A model generated the notes under the pieces. That model had not been told where the DNA came from, searched no databases, and saw only the letters and a list, made by a program, of their open reading frames with translations. Positions 1 through 8,231 of a stretch of DNA of 33,780 bases are shown one piece after another; the stretch's first letter is position 1, and every line of letters starts with the position of its first letter. The stretch is from JBBDSV01 sp040904785 (GTDB taxonomy: Bacteria > Actinomycetota > Nitriliruptoria > Nitriliruptorales > Nitriliruptoraceae), in the NCBI GenBank assembly GCA_040904785.1, contig JBBDSV010000057.1:1-33780 (forward strand), given 5' to 3'. The translations under genes and the position numbers were made by a program.

Positions 1-352
1 CGGGTTTCCGTCGCTGTCCCATCGAAGGTTTGAATACTGTCGCATCAGGCCCACTTCTGAAGTTGTGGTTTTCGCGACGGTTGCGTGCTCCAGGGCTCGA
101 TCGGCCTCGCCTGAATCGGAGCTTGCCGTTGCGTCACACTGCTGTGCAGCTTCGCAGTTGATTGAGGTCGACCTCTGCGGCGACGCGTTCGACTGCCGCA
201 GGGATGACGTGCGCCGAAGCGACCTTCATCCTTCGCTGCCTTGTTCGGGACGGTCCCGTCCACTGGCTATCCACCGACGCTGCCAGGCTCGACGGGCCAG
301 TGCGCAGGTGGCACGATCGTGCGCGACGAAGCTGCCTCGGGGAGGAACCCAC
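1..352. other. No gene recognised at window start
   Basis: Open frames cross this stretch on both strands, but their translations are rich in Arg, Ser and Cys and show no domain-like pattern, as expected for shadow frames in GC-rich DNA. A ribosome binding site, GGAGGAA, appears only at 341-347, just before the first credible gene. The stretch is best read as a non-coding or intergenic tail of whatever lies to the left of the window. Confidence 0.5.
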
Positions 353-781
353 GTGGAGCCGACGAGTGATGCGATGACCGCGACGGCGGATCGGATCCTT
401 GAGCGTGCGCACGTGTTCGCGGTCGTTGGGGCATCGCCGAAGCCGGAGCGTCCCAGCCATCACGTCATGCAGGTGCTCATCGATCACGGCTACGAAGTGA
501 TCCCTGTCACTCCACGGGCTGACACGGTCCTGGGACGCCGCGCGTACCCGGATCTCGCCGCGATTCCCGACACGGCGACTGTCGACGTCGTGGACATCTT
601 CCGACGGTCGGCGCTGGCCGGCGCGCACGTCGACGAAGCGATCGACCTGGGTATCTCTGCTGTCTGGCTTCAGCTCGGTGTGATAGACGACGCCGCGGCT
701 GAGCGTGCGCGGGCGGCCGGCCTGGATGTGGTGATGGATCGCTGCCCGGCGATCGAACTCGCCCGGCGGGCGCGCCGGTGA
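353..781 (+). CDS. CoA-binding protein, YccU family
   Basis: This is a 142-residue single-domain protein of the CoA_binding_2 (YccU) type, a Rossmann-like fold that binds coenzyme A; the exact cellular role of the family is unresolved. The N-terminal half has the glycine turn VVGASPKPERPS and the strand-turn VIPVTPR. The C-terminal half has VWLQLGVIDDAAAERA and the family hallmark VVMDRCPAIE. The GTG start at 353 is chosen because GGAGGAA lies 5 bases upstream. An in-frame ATG at 374 has no such site, and the longer open frame from 65 has non-protein-like composition. The length is normal for the family. The neighbour on the other strand is a DinB-like gene, so no operon is evident. Confidence 0.9.
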   Translation: MEPTSDAMTATADRILERAHVFAVVGASPKPERPSHHVMQVLIDHGYEVIPVTPRADTVLGRRAYPDLAAIPDTATVDVVDIFRRSALAGAHVDEAIDLGISAVWLQLGVIDDAAAERARAAGLDVVMDRCPAIELARRARR

Positions 782-803
782 GACCTCCGAGGGCGGCACC
801 GTG

Positions 804-1328
804 TCAGTTCGCCGGGTCGACCGTGCGTTCGTAGATTCCGCGCAGGTAGCGGGCCTGGCCCGCGTGTTGCAGATTGTCGGCGATCACGCTGACGAGCCGC
901 ACACCCATTGTGACGGGCGGGTCGTACGACGTGTCGATGATCCGGTCGAGATCTTCGGCGGTTAGCGAGCCGAGGAACGCCTGCGTGCCGGAGGCGACAC
1001 GCTCGTGGTAGTCGAGCAGCGTCGTGACGCTTTCGGGACGCAGGGCAGCCACCTGGGCTGCGGTGTGACCGTGCCCCGTTTCCAACGTGTCGGACGCGAA
1101 CCCGAATCGCGTCGGCCAGTCGTTCTGCTGCCAGACCTGGGGTCGCTCGGCGAGTTCGGCGATGTGGTCGTCTTGAATCCGGGTCAGGTGCCAGACGAGC
1201 CAGCCGATGTGGTTGGCGTCGGGTTCCGGCTGCCATGTCAGGGCATCGGCAGCGAGGCCGTCGAGTGACTGCCTCACAACCTGGGTGATGCGCTGATAGG
1301 CGTGTTCGAGCACTTGGGAAGGTTGCAT
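804..1328 (-). CDS. DinB/DUF664 family metal-binding four-helix protein
   Basis: This 174-residue protein belongs to the DinB/DUF664 superfamily of four-helix bundles, which usually bind a divalent metal through three histidines; some members are thiol-dependent transferases. Visible hallmarks are the helix WLVWHLTRIQDDHIAEL in the first third and the late motif DNLQHAGQARYLRG, which carries the third histidine. The ATG at 1328 fits the domain start (MQPSQVLEHAYQRI). Upstream in-frame codons add an unlikely Arg-rich leader. No strong ribosome binding site precedes it. It converges with the CoA-binding gene, leaving 22 bases between the stops. Substrate and partner cannot be read from the sequence. 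Confidence 0.85.
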   Translation of the reverse strand: MQPSQVLEHAYQRITQVVRQSLDGLAADALTWQPEPDANHIGWLVWHLTRIQDDHIAELAERPQVWQQNDWPTRFGFASDTLETGHGHTAAQVAALRPESVTTLLDYHERVASGTQAFLGSLTAEDLDRIIDTSYDPPVTMGVRLVSVIADNLQHAGQARYLRGIYERTVDPAN

Positions 1329-1572
1329 CGAAATGCCGATCGGCGATGGGATGTGACGGAGATTGCGTGGCCTTACGCGCAATGATGCGCGCTTGGTGCC
1401 TGAATGTCGATGCCCACGTCGCGCGACCCGTCACGGGTGGCCGCGGATCGCACAGCGATGTCGGTTCGCGGCGAGGTAGCCCCGTGGCACCGTCGTGGTC
1501 CGTCAGGTCGATCTGCGGTGTGTCGCGGTCTGACACGCTGACCGGTTCACCACGCGTGTCGGTGACGGTTGA

Positions 1573-1725
1573 TCAGCGGAACAGCTTGCCGAGTCCACGT
1601 CCCGTCGCCTTGCCGGTGACACGTCGCGCGATCCGCTTTCCGACGGTCCCGCGTTTGACGGCCTGGACATCGCCGAGCAGCCGCGCGATTCGGTAGAGCA
1701 GCCCACGGGACTTTCCGATGCTCAT
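1573..1725 (-). CDS. Very small basic protein of unknown function (50 residues)
   Basis: The protein starts MSIGKSRGLLYRIARLLGD and ends with a Gly/Arg/Lys-rich tail (GKATGRGLGKLFR). It is strongly basic and mostly helical, without a membrane segment or cysteines. The ATG at 1725 is preceded by AAGGAG at a 5-base spacing, a strong ribosome binding site, which is the main evidence that it is a real gene. The pattern of a hydrophobic helix, a VQAVKRGTVGKRI segment and a GKATG tail recalls small conserved hypothetical proteins of actinobacteria and other bacteria, possibly nucleic-acid or membrane-surface binding, but I do not know a function. It diverges from pstS, so it shares the intergenic region holding the PHO box. 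Confidence 0.65.
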   Translation of the reverse strand: MSIGKSRGLLYRIARLLGDVQAVKRGTVGKRIARRVTGKATGRGLGKLFR

Positions 1726-1844
1726 CAAAGCTCCTTGCGCCGACAACGTCGATTGACGGTATCGGCGGTCGGTGACACAGGATTGCCGCATTCGTGCCGG
1801 CGACTGCCACCTCTTCGACGTGTGCGCCGCAGATTTCGCTTCGC

Positions 1845-1877
1845 GTTCACCTCGCGTTCCCTTCGAGTTCAGTGGCC
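1845..1877 (+). promoter_or_regulatory. PHO box: three 11-bp direct repeats upstream of pstS
   Basis: GTTCACCTCGC (1845), GTTCCCTTCGA (1856) and GTTCAGTGGCC (1867) start exactly 11 bases apart. This matches the 11-bp direct repeat units with a GTTCA core bound by PhoP in actinobacteria. A weaker copy, TTTCGCT, precedes them at 1834. A -10-like TACGTT follows at 1894-1899, about one repeat plus 5 bases downstream. This is consistent with an activator replacing the -35. It implies phosphate-starvation induction of the pst genes. Confidence 0.75.
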
Positions 1878-1986
1878 CGTCGTCTTGCCTCCTTACGTTC
1901 CTTCACATCAACGACCGCGATCGTTGCCGCCGGTCGGGCGACCGACGCCACGCCGGCACTGCTCCAACCGATGAAGGGACAACGAC

Positions 1987-2997
1987 GTGAAAAGCAAGCA
2001 CTGGACGCGCATCGTCGCGCTCTCGAGTGTGCTCGCAATCGGGCTTGCGGCATGCGGAGGCGGAGAAACCGCCGACACGGCACAGCCTGCTACCGAGACG
2101 AACGATTCGACTTCGGAAGGCTCGACCGACGCGGCCGGTAGCGAACTCACGGGCGAGATCGTGATCGACGGTTCGAGCACCGTGACCCCGCACACCATCC
2201 CCGCAGCCGAACTCTTCCAGGAAGCCGAACCGGGCGTTCAGGTCGCGGTCGCGACCTCCGGAACCGGCGGCGGGTTTGAGAAGTTCTGCAACGACGAGAC
2301 CGACATCTCCATGGCATCCCGGCGCATCACCGACGACGAGATCGCCGCGTGTGAAGCCGCCGGAGTCGAATGGGTGGAGATCGGCATCGCCAACGACGGG
2401 CTCGCCGTCGCCGTCAACCCGGACAACGACTGGGTCGAATGCATCACGGTTGATGAGTTGACCGCGATCTGGCAGTCCGGGAGCGACGTCACGAACTGGT
2501 CGCAGGTAAACGGCGCGTGGCCGGATCAGGAAATTGTCTTGTACGGACCGGGGAGCGACTCGGGAACCTTCGACTACTTCACCGATGCGATCAATGGTGA
2601 GGAAGGCAACATCACGGCGAACTACAACGACATCGGTGAGGACGACAACGCCGCGATCGACGGTGTTGCAAGCGACGTCGGTGCCATGAACTTCGTTCCA
2701 CTGTCGTTCATCCTCGAGTCCGAAGGCGCCGTGCGCCCGCTCGAAGTCGAGAACGCCGATGGCGAATGCGTCGCGCCGAGTGAAGAGACCGTCCAAGACG
2801 GTTCGTACAACCCGCTCGGCCGCCAGTTGTTCATCTACCCCAAGGCCAGCTCGCTTGAGCGCCCGGAGGTCGGTGCGTTCATCGAGTTCTACTTCGAGAA
2901 CCAGGAAATGATCGCCCGCGAGGCGCTGTTCATTCCCCTGACCGATGAGCAGGTCTCCGAGGCGCGCGCCAACGTCGCGGCAGCGATCGCTGGCTGA
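1987..2997 (+). CDS. pstS: Phosphate ABC transporter substrate-binding lipoprotein
   Basis: PstS captures inorganic phosphate outside the membrane and delivers it to PstC/PstA. The 336-residue protein has a lipoprotein signal peptide with the lipobox LAAC (Cys23), followed by an acidic/Thr linker and the binding domain. Phosphate-contacting family motifs are visible: DGSSTV near residue 60, SGTGGGFEKFC near 85, DISMASR, and GPGSDSGTFDYF near 185. The GTG start at 1987 is supported by GAAGGGAC 6-7 bases upstream and by the signal peptide beginning at once. It is the first gene of pstS-C-A-B-phoU, under the PHO box. The segment DVGAMNFVPLSF replaces the more usual GAIGYFGYAYY-like sequence, as in some actinobacterial homologues. 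Confidence 0.95.
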   Translation: MKSKHWTRIVALSSVLAIGLAACGGGETADTAQPATETNDSTSEGSTDAAGSELTGEIVIDGSSTVTPHTIPAAELFQEAEPGVQVAVATSGTGGGFEKFCNDETDISMASRRITDDEIAACEAAGVEWVEIGIANDGLAVAVNPDNDWVECITVDELTAIWQSGSDVTNWSQVNGAWPDQEIVLYGPGSDSGTFDYFTDAINGEEGNITANYNDIGEDDNAAIDGVASDVGAMNFVPLSFILESEGAVRPLEVENADGECVAPSEETVQDGSYNPLGRQLFIYPKASSLERPEVGAFIEFYFENQEMIAREALFIPLTDEQVSEARANVAAAIAG

Positions 2998-3026
2998 CCG
3001 AGCGCGTGAAGACGAGGACCGAGAAC

Positions 3027-3980
3027 ATGACGGTAAGCCCAACAGCGTCATCAGCAGCCACACCCATCCTGCGAGCCACGCGGCCGCGGTGGGGGGAGCA
3101 AGTCATCGTCGGCGGATTGTTCGTCGCCGCGGCGTTCTCGGTCCTCGTAACGGGCGCGATCATTGCCGCCCTGCTCGGTCCCTCGCTGGAGTTCTTCGCC
3201 CAGATCTCGTTCGCCGAGTTCTTGCGCAAGGGGATCTGGGCGCCGCGCCAAGGCGAGTTCGCGGTGTTCAATCTCGTGGCGGGCACGCTGAACGTCACGA
3301 TGTACGCGTTGATCGTGGCGATCCCCGGAGGACTGGGCGCCGCGGTGTGGCTGAGCGAATACGCCGGTCCTGGCGCGCGCAAGACCGTCAAGCCAATCCT
3401 CGAAGTGCTTGAAGGTGTCCCGACGGTTGCCTACGGGCTCTTCGCCTATCTGTTCGTCACGCCAATCCTGCAACGGATCTGGCCGACGTTCCTCCCCGGA
3501 GCGCTGGGAGAGCCGCCGGGCATCTTCTCCTCGGGAGCCGCTGGCCTGGTCATGGGCATCATGCTCATTCCCACGATCGCGTCCGTCTCTGAAGACGCGA
3601 TGCGGGCGGTTCCTTCGGGCATGCGGCAGGCGGCGTACGGGTTGGGTGCGAATCGACTGCAGGTCGCGACGAAGGTGGTTGTCCCGGGCGCACTGTCGGG
3701 GATCATGGCGGCCTTCGTCCTCGGTGTGTCGCGTGGCATCGGCGAAACCATGTTGGTCCTCATCGCCGCCGGCGCAACGGCGCAATTCACCTTGCTGCCG
3801 AACGAGTCCGTGCAGACGATGACGGCGTTCATCGCGCGGACCGCAACCGGCGACATCGCCACCGGGACGATGGACTACTACGTCATCTTCGCGGTCGGGG
3901 CACTGTTGTTCGTGTTCACGTTCACGATGAACATGGCAACGATTGCGCTCGTTCGCCGATTCCGGGAGACCTACGAATGA
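3027..3980 (+). CDS. pstC: Phosphate ABC transporter permease PstC
   Basis: This is an inner-membrane permease of the PstSCAB importer. The 317-residue protein has six predicted transmembrane segments (for example VIVGGLFVAAAFSVLVTG, LVMGIMLIPTIASV and a long last helix near 285-310). It has the cytoplasmic EAA-type loop RAVPSGMRQAAYGLGANR, which contacts the ATPase, followed by SRGIGETMLVLIAAG. ATG 3027 is preferred over GTG 3006 because GAGGA lies 8 bases before it and nothing resembling a ribosome site precedes 3006. It starts 29 bases after pstS and its stop overlaps the pstA start (ATGA), so translation is coupled. Confidence 0.93.
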   Translation: MTVSPTASSAATPILRATRPRWGEQVIVGGLFVAAAFSVLVTGAIIAALLGPSLEFFAQISFAEFLRKGIWAPRQGEFAVFNLVAGTLNVTMYALIVAIPGGLGAAVWLSEYAGPGARKTVKPILEVLEGVPTVAYGLFAYLFVTPILQRIWPTFLPGALGEPPGIFSSGAAGLVMGIMLIPTIASVSEDAMRAVPSGMRQAAYGLGANRLQVATKVVVPGALSGIMAAFVLGVSRGIGETMLVLIAAGATAQFTLLPNESVQTMTAFIARTATGDIATGTMDYYVIFAVGALLFVFTFTMNMATIALVRRFRETYE

Positions 3981-4912
3981 AATCCTCGGCGCACAACCGT
4001 GTGGCGCAAGACAGCGCGCGCGACGTCACCGACCGATTGCTGTCCGGTGGCGGTCGACCGGGAGCCGTCAAGAGCGCAGTCTTCCAGGCCGCGGTCCTGT
4101 CATGCGTGCTCATCGCGATCGTCACACTGCTCGCCGTCATTGGCTGGGCCATCGTCGCCGGGTGGGATCGACTCGATCTCAACCTGTTGACGCAGATGCC
4201 GTCGGGAATGCGCTCGCGTCTTCAGACGTCCGGCCTGCAATCGGCGATCGTCGGATCGCTGATGGTCATGGCCGGACTCGCCGTCACGGTGCTTCCGTTG
4301 GGAATCGCGGCGGCCGTGTTTCTCGAGGAATTCGCCGACCAGGAGCGGTGGTACACACGGGTGATCGAAGTGAGTGTGCAGAATCTCGCCGCGGTCCCGT
4401 CCATCGTGTTCGGCATTCTCGGACTGGCTTTCATCATGCGCGGGCCGCTGAGTTTCGGTTCGGTCGTCTACACCGGTTCGCTGACACTCGCGTTGCTCGT
4501 GCTGCCGACCGTCATCGTCACATCCCGGGAGGCGATCCGTTCGGTACCGAATTCGATTCGGCTCGGCTCGATGGCGCTCGGCGCGACTCGATGGCGCACG
4601 GTGTGGCATCAGGTGCTTCCGGTGTCCATTCCGGGCATCATCACCGGCGCCATACTCGCGCTGTCACGGGCTATTGGTGAAGCCGCTCCGCTGATCATGA
4701 TCGGTACCGCGACGTTCGTCACGTTCAATCCCGCGGGGTTCTTCGAGGGTCGATTCACGGTACTGCCGGTCCAGATCTACTACTGGAGCAGCCAGGCGAA
4801 CGATGACTTCCACGTCCTCGCCGCCGCCGGGGTGATCGTGCTCATCGCGATGCTCCTGTCGCTCAATTCGTTCGCGATCTGGGTGCGTGCTCGCGCATCG
4901 ACCGACTATTGA
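3977..4912 (+). CDS. pstA: Phosphate ABC transporter permease PstA
   Basis: This is the second permease of the phosphate importer, paired with PstC. The 311-residue protein has a hydrophilic N-terminus of about 35 residues, then six membrane spans. The EAA loop EAIRSVPNSIRLGSMALGAT is followed by SRAIGEAAPLIMIGTAT, the PstA equivalent of the PstC motif. The ATG overlaps the pstC stop by four bases. The length is usual for actinobacterial PstA. A gap of 179 bases follows before the preferred pstB start; part of it may encode a short upstream ORF. Confidence 0.93.
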   Translation: MKSSAHNRVAQDSARDVTDRLLSGGGRPGAVKSAVFQAAVLSCVLIAIVTLLAVIGWAIVAGWDRLDLNLLTQMPSGMRSRLQTSGLQSAIVGSLMVMAGLAVTVLPLGIAAAVFLEEFADQERWYTRVIEVSVQNLAAVPSIVFGILGLAFIMRGPLSFGSVVYTGSLTLALLVLPTVIVTSREAIRSVPNSIRLGSMALGATRWRTVWHQVLPVSIPGIITGAILALSRAIGEAAPLIMIGTATFVTFNPAGFFEGRFTVLPVQIYYWSSQANDDFHVLAAAGVIVLIAMLLSLNSFAIWVRARASTDY

Positions 4913-5008
4913 GCTCCGGCACCTGCGAATCCCACGGTCGGCCAGCGTCGTTCACCGTCGCGCAACCCGCTGTCCACCCCCGGGTAAGAAGGCCAGGAGA
5001 CACTGTCC

Positions 5009-5095
5009 GTGTTCGCAGCACCGCAGTCCCAACCGCCGCGTCGGCGACCGACGCGCGTACGTCCCGCCACTCTCGTCTTGCAAGGCTGGCTATGA
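5009..5095 (+). CDS. Possible 28-codon upstream ORF coupled to pstB
   Basis: A GTG at 5009 sits 8 bases after AGGAGA (4995-5000) and opens a 28-codon frame rich in Pro and Arg (contains QPPRRRPTRVRP). Its TGA at 5093-5095 overlaps the pstB ATG at 5092 in an ATGA arrangement. It lies in a different frame from pstB. It could be a leader peptide that couples or tunes pstB translation, or a chance frame. No homology is recognisable. The good ribosome site and exact stop-start overlap are the only support. Confidence 0.3.
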   Translation: MFAAPQSQPPRRRPTRVRPATLVLQGWL

Positions 5096-6009
5096 ACGCT
5101 GACCTGAGAACCGATTCGACCTCGACGTCCACCGCTGGAGATGATGGTGCGACGGCCGCCAATGACGCGACGTCGTTCGCACCGAGGATCCAGGTGTCTG
5201 ACTCCGGCGGCGAGCGTGAGGGCACACCGGCCGAACCGATCTTCTCCCTGCGCGATGTCGGCGTTCGTTACGCCGACTTCCAGGCTGTGCGCGACATCTC
5301 CTTTGACGTACCGCGCGGCGAGATCACCGCGTTGATCGGCCCGTCGGGTTGTGGAAAGTCCACGATTCTGCGGAGCATGAACCGCATGAACGATCTCATC
5401 CCGACCGCGAAGATCTCGGGTTCGATCCGTTACCACGGCATCGATATTCACGACCGCGACGTGGACGCCGTCGCACTGCGCGAACGCGTGGGCATGGTGT
5501 TTCAGAAGCCCAATCCGTTCCCCAAGTCGATCTACGACAACGTCGCGTTCGGACCGCGTCTGCGAGGTCGGAAGCGCGGCCTCGACGACGTCGTGGAACA
5601 GTCGCTGCGTGGGGCGGCGTTGTGGGACGAAGTGAAGAATTCCCTCGACGCGCCTGCGCTCGCGCTTTCCGGTGGCCAGCAGCAGCGCCTATGTATCGCC
5701 CGAGCGATCGCGAACGAACCCGACGTCATCCTCATGGACGAGCCGTGCTCCGCACTCGACCCGATCGCGACGCTCAAGATCGAAGATCTCATGCGCGATC
5801 TCACGCGTGACTACACCATCGTTATTGTGACCCACAACATGCAGCAGGCGGCTCGCGTTTCCGACTGGACGGCATTCCTCTCCGTGGACGTCGCCGAGGA
5901 CTCGGGCGATCGGACGGGAATGCTGATTGAGGTGGATCGAACGTCACGGATCTTCACCAATGCTCGAGACCCCCGCACCGAGGCGTACATCACCGGACGA
6001 TTCGGATGA
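5092..6009 (+). CDS. pstB: Phosphate ABC transporter ATPase PstB, N-terminally extended
   Basis: PstB hydrolyses ATP to drive phosphate import through PstC/PstA. The 305-residue protein carries, in order, Walker A GPSGCGKST (about 83-91), the Q-loop MVFQKPNPFPKS, which is diagnostic of PstB, the signature LSGGQQQR, Walker B VILMDEPCSALD and the switch histidine in IVTHNMQQA. About 44 residues, rich in Ser, Thr and Asp, precede the domain; PstB is usually near 250-260 residues, so this is an unusual disordered extension. ATG 5092 is chosen because AAGG lies 6 bases upstream. A TTG at 4909 overlapping the pstA stop would add a further 61 unlikely residues. A later start inside the tail cannot be excluded. 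Confidence 0.93.
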   Translation: MNADLRTDSTSTSTAGDDGATAANDATSFAPRIQVSDSGGEREGTPAEPIFSLRDVGVRYADFQAVRDISFDVPRGEITALIGPSGCGKSTILRSMNRMNDLIPTAKISGSIRYHGIDIHDRDVDAVALRERVGMVFQKPNPFPKSIYDNVAFGPRLRGRKRGLDDVVEQSLRGAALWDEVKNSLDAPALALSGGQQQRLCIARAIANEPDVILMDEPCSALDPIATLKIEDLMRDLTRDYTIVIVTHNMQQAARVSDWTAFLSVDVAEDSGDRTGMLIEVDRTSRIFTNARDPRTEAYITGRFG

Positions 6010-6055
6010 CGCGGCGCCGGCGAAGTTTCGTATCCCGAACGAGCCGAAGGATCGC

Positions 6056-6736
6056 ATGATGCGACAGGACTTCCACGCCGATATCGATGCGCTCGTTGAC
6101 CGACTTGTGGCGACTGCGGCCCTCTGCGACGACATGCTGACCGGGGCGCTCGATGCGCTCGCGGCACCCGGTGCACCCGGGTCCGCGCAAGTCGTGGCGC
6201 GTGACAACGAAATCGATACCGCCTATCAGTCGATCCAGGAGACGGTGCTCAACCTGTTCGCGCTCCAGGCACCGGTCGCCAGCGACCTGCGCATGCTCGC
6301 CGCGATCCTCCACGCGAACATCCACGTCGAGCGCCTCGGCGACTATGCGGCAAGCGTCGCGCGGACGGCCGGACGGGTCGCTGACCTCGACGACGACGCC
6401 CAAGTGGTCGACACGCTGCAGACGATGGCTGCCGCGGCGACCGAGGTCTCCCGGGCATCGGTGCGATCGCTCGCAGAACGCGACGTCGATCTCGCCCGCT
6501 CGCTGCCACAGCTCGACGATGCGGTTGATTCGCGCTACTTCGACGTATTCCGGTCCATTGTCCGTCGTGCAGGCAGCGACGAGGACCAGATGGAGTGGGC
6601 GACCAACATGATTATCGTCGCGCGCTCGATCGAGCGCTACGGCGATCACGCCGTCGACATCGGCGAACAGACGATCTACGCGGTCACCGGCGGTTTCGTC
6701 GAACTCTCGAGCAGCACCGCACGTACCACCGACTGA
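6056..6736 (+). CDS. phoU: Phosphate transport regulator PhoU
   Basis: PhoU links the Pst transporter to the phosphate sensor kinase and damps signalling when phosphate is ample. The 226-residue protein has two PhoU three-helix repeats. The family's metal/partner motif appears in both: ERLGDYAASVAR in the first and ERYGDHAVDIGE in the second. The start is MMRQDFHADIDAL at 6056 (or the next ATG, 6059), with GAAGG ending at 6050. It lies 46 bases after pstB and ends the phosphate operon. No PhoR or PhoP/PhoB gene is in this window, so the partner kinase must be encoded elsewhere. Confidence 0.93.
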   Translation: MMRQDFHADIDALVDRLVATAALCDDMLTGALDALAAPGAPGSAQVVARDNEIDTAYQSIQETVLNLFALQAPVASDLRMLAAILHANIHVERLGDYAASVARTAGRVADLDDDAQVVDTLQTMAAAATEVSRASVRSLAERDVDLARSLPQLDDAVDSRYFDVFRSIVRRAGSDEDQMEWATNMIIVARSIERYGDHAVDIGEQTIYAVTGGFVELSSSTARTTD

Positions 6737-6824
6737 GTCGGTCAACGCCGCTGCGTCGCCAAAGCCATGCTTGTCGTTGACTCGTGTGGCTGCGAGGATC
6801 GGCATCGTCGACGGGGTGGTGGCG

Positions 6825-8231
6825 ATGGCGAGCGACACGGCGCGGCGCAGCGAGCTGTTGGCTGCTGGGCGCACGACGCTCGCTGCCCGGCTGTTCTGGA
6901 TCGCATTCGCGGCCTACATCGCGGTTGCCGCGACCCTGCTCGCCGGTGGGCTGCTCACCGTCGTCATCGATGTCTCGCCGCGGGTGCATCGCCTCGTGGA
7001 TTCCTGGCCGGCCTGGGTCTCTGCGGGCCTGCACGACGCGTCTGGCCATTCGCATGGGGCGGCACGAAGCGTGCTCGATTTCGTCATCAGCGTTGCCAAC
7101 TTCGTGCTGGGCCTCGTCATCGTCTGGCTGCGACCCAACAACGCGACCGCACGGCTCGTCGCACTGGGAGCGATTGGCACGGCCGCAGCGTTCAACCTCG
7201 AAAGCCACACGCTGTTCTTCGCCTTTTCGCAGCAGGGTGCGCCTGCAGCGTTCACCAACGCGCTGCACATGGGGCTGCATGCGCTCTCCGGTGCTGCCTA
7301 TCTCCACGCGTTTCTGTCGTTTCCCGACGGAAAACTGGAGGCCGTGTGGGCGCGTCGGACGGTCGCGGCCGTGTGGGGCTTGGCGATCGTCGAGACCGTC
7401 GGCGCTGCGCTGAACACGCAATACGGCGTCGGACCCATCGGTTCGAGCATCCACCGGACGCTCACCGCGCTCGGTGACGCCGGGGTCTACGCGGACGACA
7501 CCGACGTCGTGACCTCCCTGGCAAGTGGTGACGCGCTGTTCTTCGTCGCCTTCTTCGGGCTGTTCGTGCCGGCGATCAGCCTCATCGCGCAGGCACGCCG
7601 GTATCAGCTGGCCACAACGGCGGAGGCGCGCCAGCAGTCTCGTCTGCTCGCCTGGGCCCTGACTATCGCCTTCGGTCTCGGCATCACGTTCTTCCTCAGC
7701 GCGGTGGTCATCGGGCTGCAGGCGGCCGATCCGCCGGCATTCTTCCAGCAGATCGAAGGTGTGCTGTTCCGTGTCTTCGCGCCGCTGTTCACCGTCATCC
7801 CGGTGGCGTTGCTCGTCGGTGTCGTGCGCTATCGGCTCTGGTCGGTCGACGAGATCGTTCGACACATCCTCGTCTACGCATCGCTGACGATCGCACTCGC
7901 GGTCGCCTACGTCAGTCTCGTGGCGGTTGTCGGTCTGGTCCTGCGGCCGATGGGGACCGGATTGGCGAGCGACCTGGCACTGGTGCTGTCGACACTGGCG
8001 GTCGCTGCGCTGTTCATGCCGGTCTACCGGCGGCTGCGTCGTGCGATCGACCGGCGATTCCGCCGATACGTGCCAGACGCCGCCGCATCGGTCGGGGACC
8101 TCGTCGAACGCGTCGACGGACAGTTCGATGTGGACACGGTGCGCGTCGAGGTGCTTCGCGCCGTCGACGCACTGTTTCGGCCCCGCCATGTGTCGATGTG
8201 GTTCGCCGACGACACGCAGGATCGCGAATGA
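6825..8231 (+). CDS. Polytopic membrane sensor protein ending in a partial GAF-like segment
   Basis: This 468-residue protein has about 8-10 hydrophobic spans, including LFWIAFAAYIAVAATLLAGG near the N-terminus, and ends in a cytoplasmic tail. The stretch from RYRLWSVDEIVRHILVY through VYRRLRRAIDRRF resembles the multi-span input module that precedes GAF and kinase domains in actinobacterial sensor kinases. The tail (DTVRVEVLRAVDALFRPRHVSMWF) looks like the first helix and strand of a GAF domain, which then stops. Its TGA overlaps the ATG of the GAF-EAL gene, so the two products are probably co-translated and work together. ATG 6825 is chosen because the first hydrophobic span follows closely; upstream TTG and GTG codons are possible. 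The signal sensed is unknown. Confidence 0.7.
   Translation: MASDTARRSELLAAGRTTLAARLFWIAFAAYIAVAATLLAGGLLTVVIDVSPRVHRLVDSWPAWVSAGLHDASGHSHGAARSVLDFVISVANFVLGLVIVWLRPNNATARLVALGAIGTAAAFNLESHTLFFAFSQQGAPAAFTNALHMGLHALSGAAYLHAFLSFPDGKLEAVWARRTVAAVWGLAIVETVGAALNTQYGVGPIGSSIHRTLTALGDAGVYADDTDVVTSLASGDALFFVAFFGLFVPAISLIAQARRYQLATTAEARQQSRLLAWALTIAFGLGITFFLSAVVIGLQAADPPAFFQQIEGVLFRVFAPLFTVIPVALLVGVVRYRLWSVDEIVRHILVYASLTIALAVAYVSLVAVVGLVLRPMGTGLASDLALVLSTLAVAALFMPVYRRLRRAIDRRFRRYVPDAAASVGDLVERVDGQFDVDTVRVEVLRAVDALFRPRHVSMWFADDTQDRE

Noticed and set aside
3006..3026. GTG 3006 as the pstC start
   Set aside because: No ribosome binding site precedes it; ATG 3027 has GAGGA at a proper distance and pstC membrane topology is unaffected.
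6741..6781. GTCAACG and CGTTGAC inverted repeat after phoU as a terminator
   Set aside because: The 7-bp arms are separated by 27 bases with no good stem extension, so it is too weak to call.
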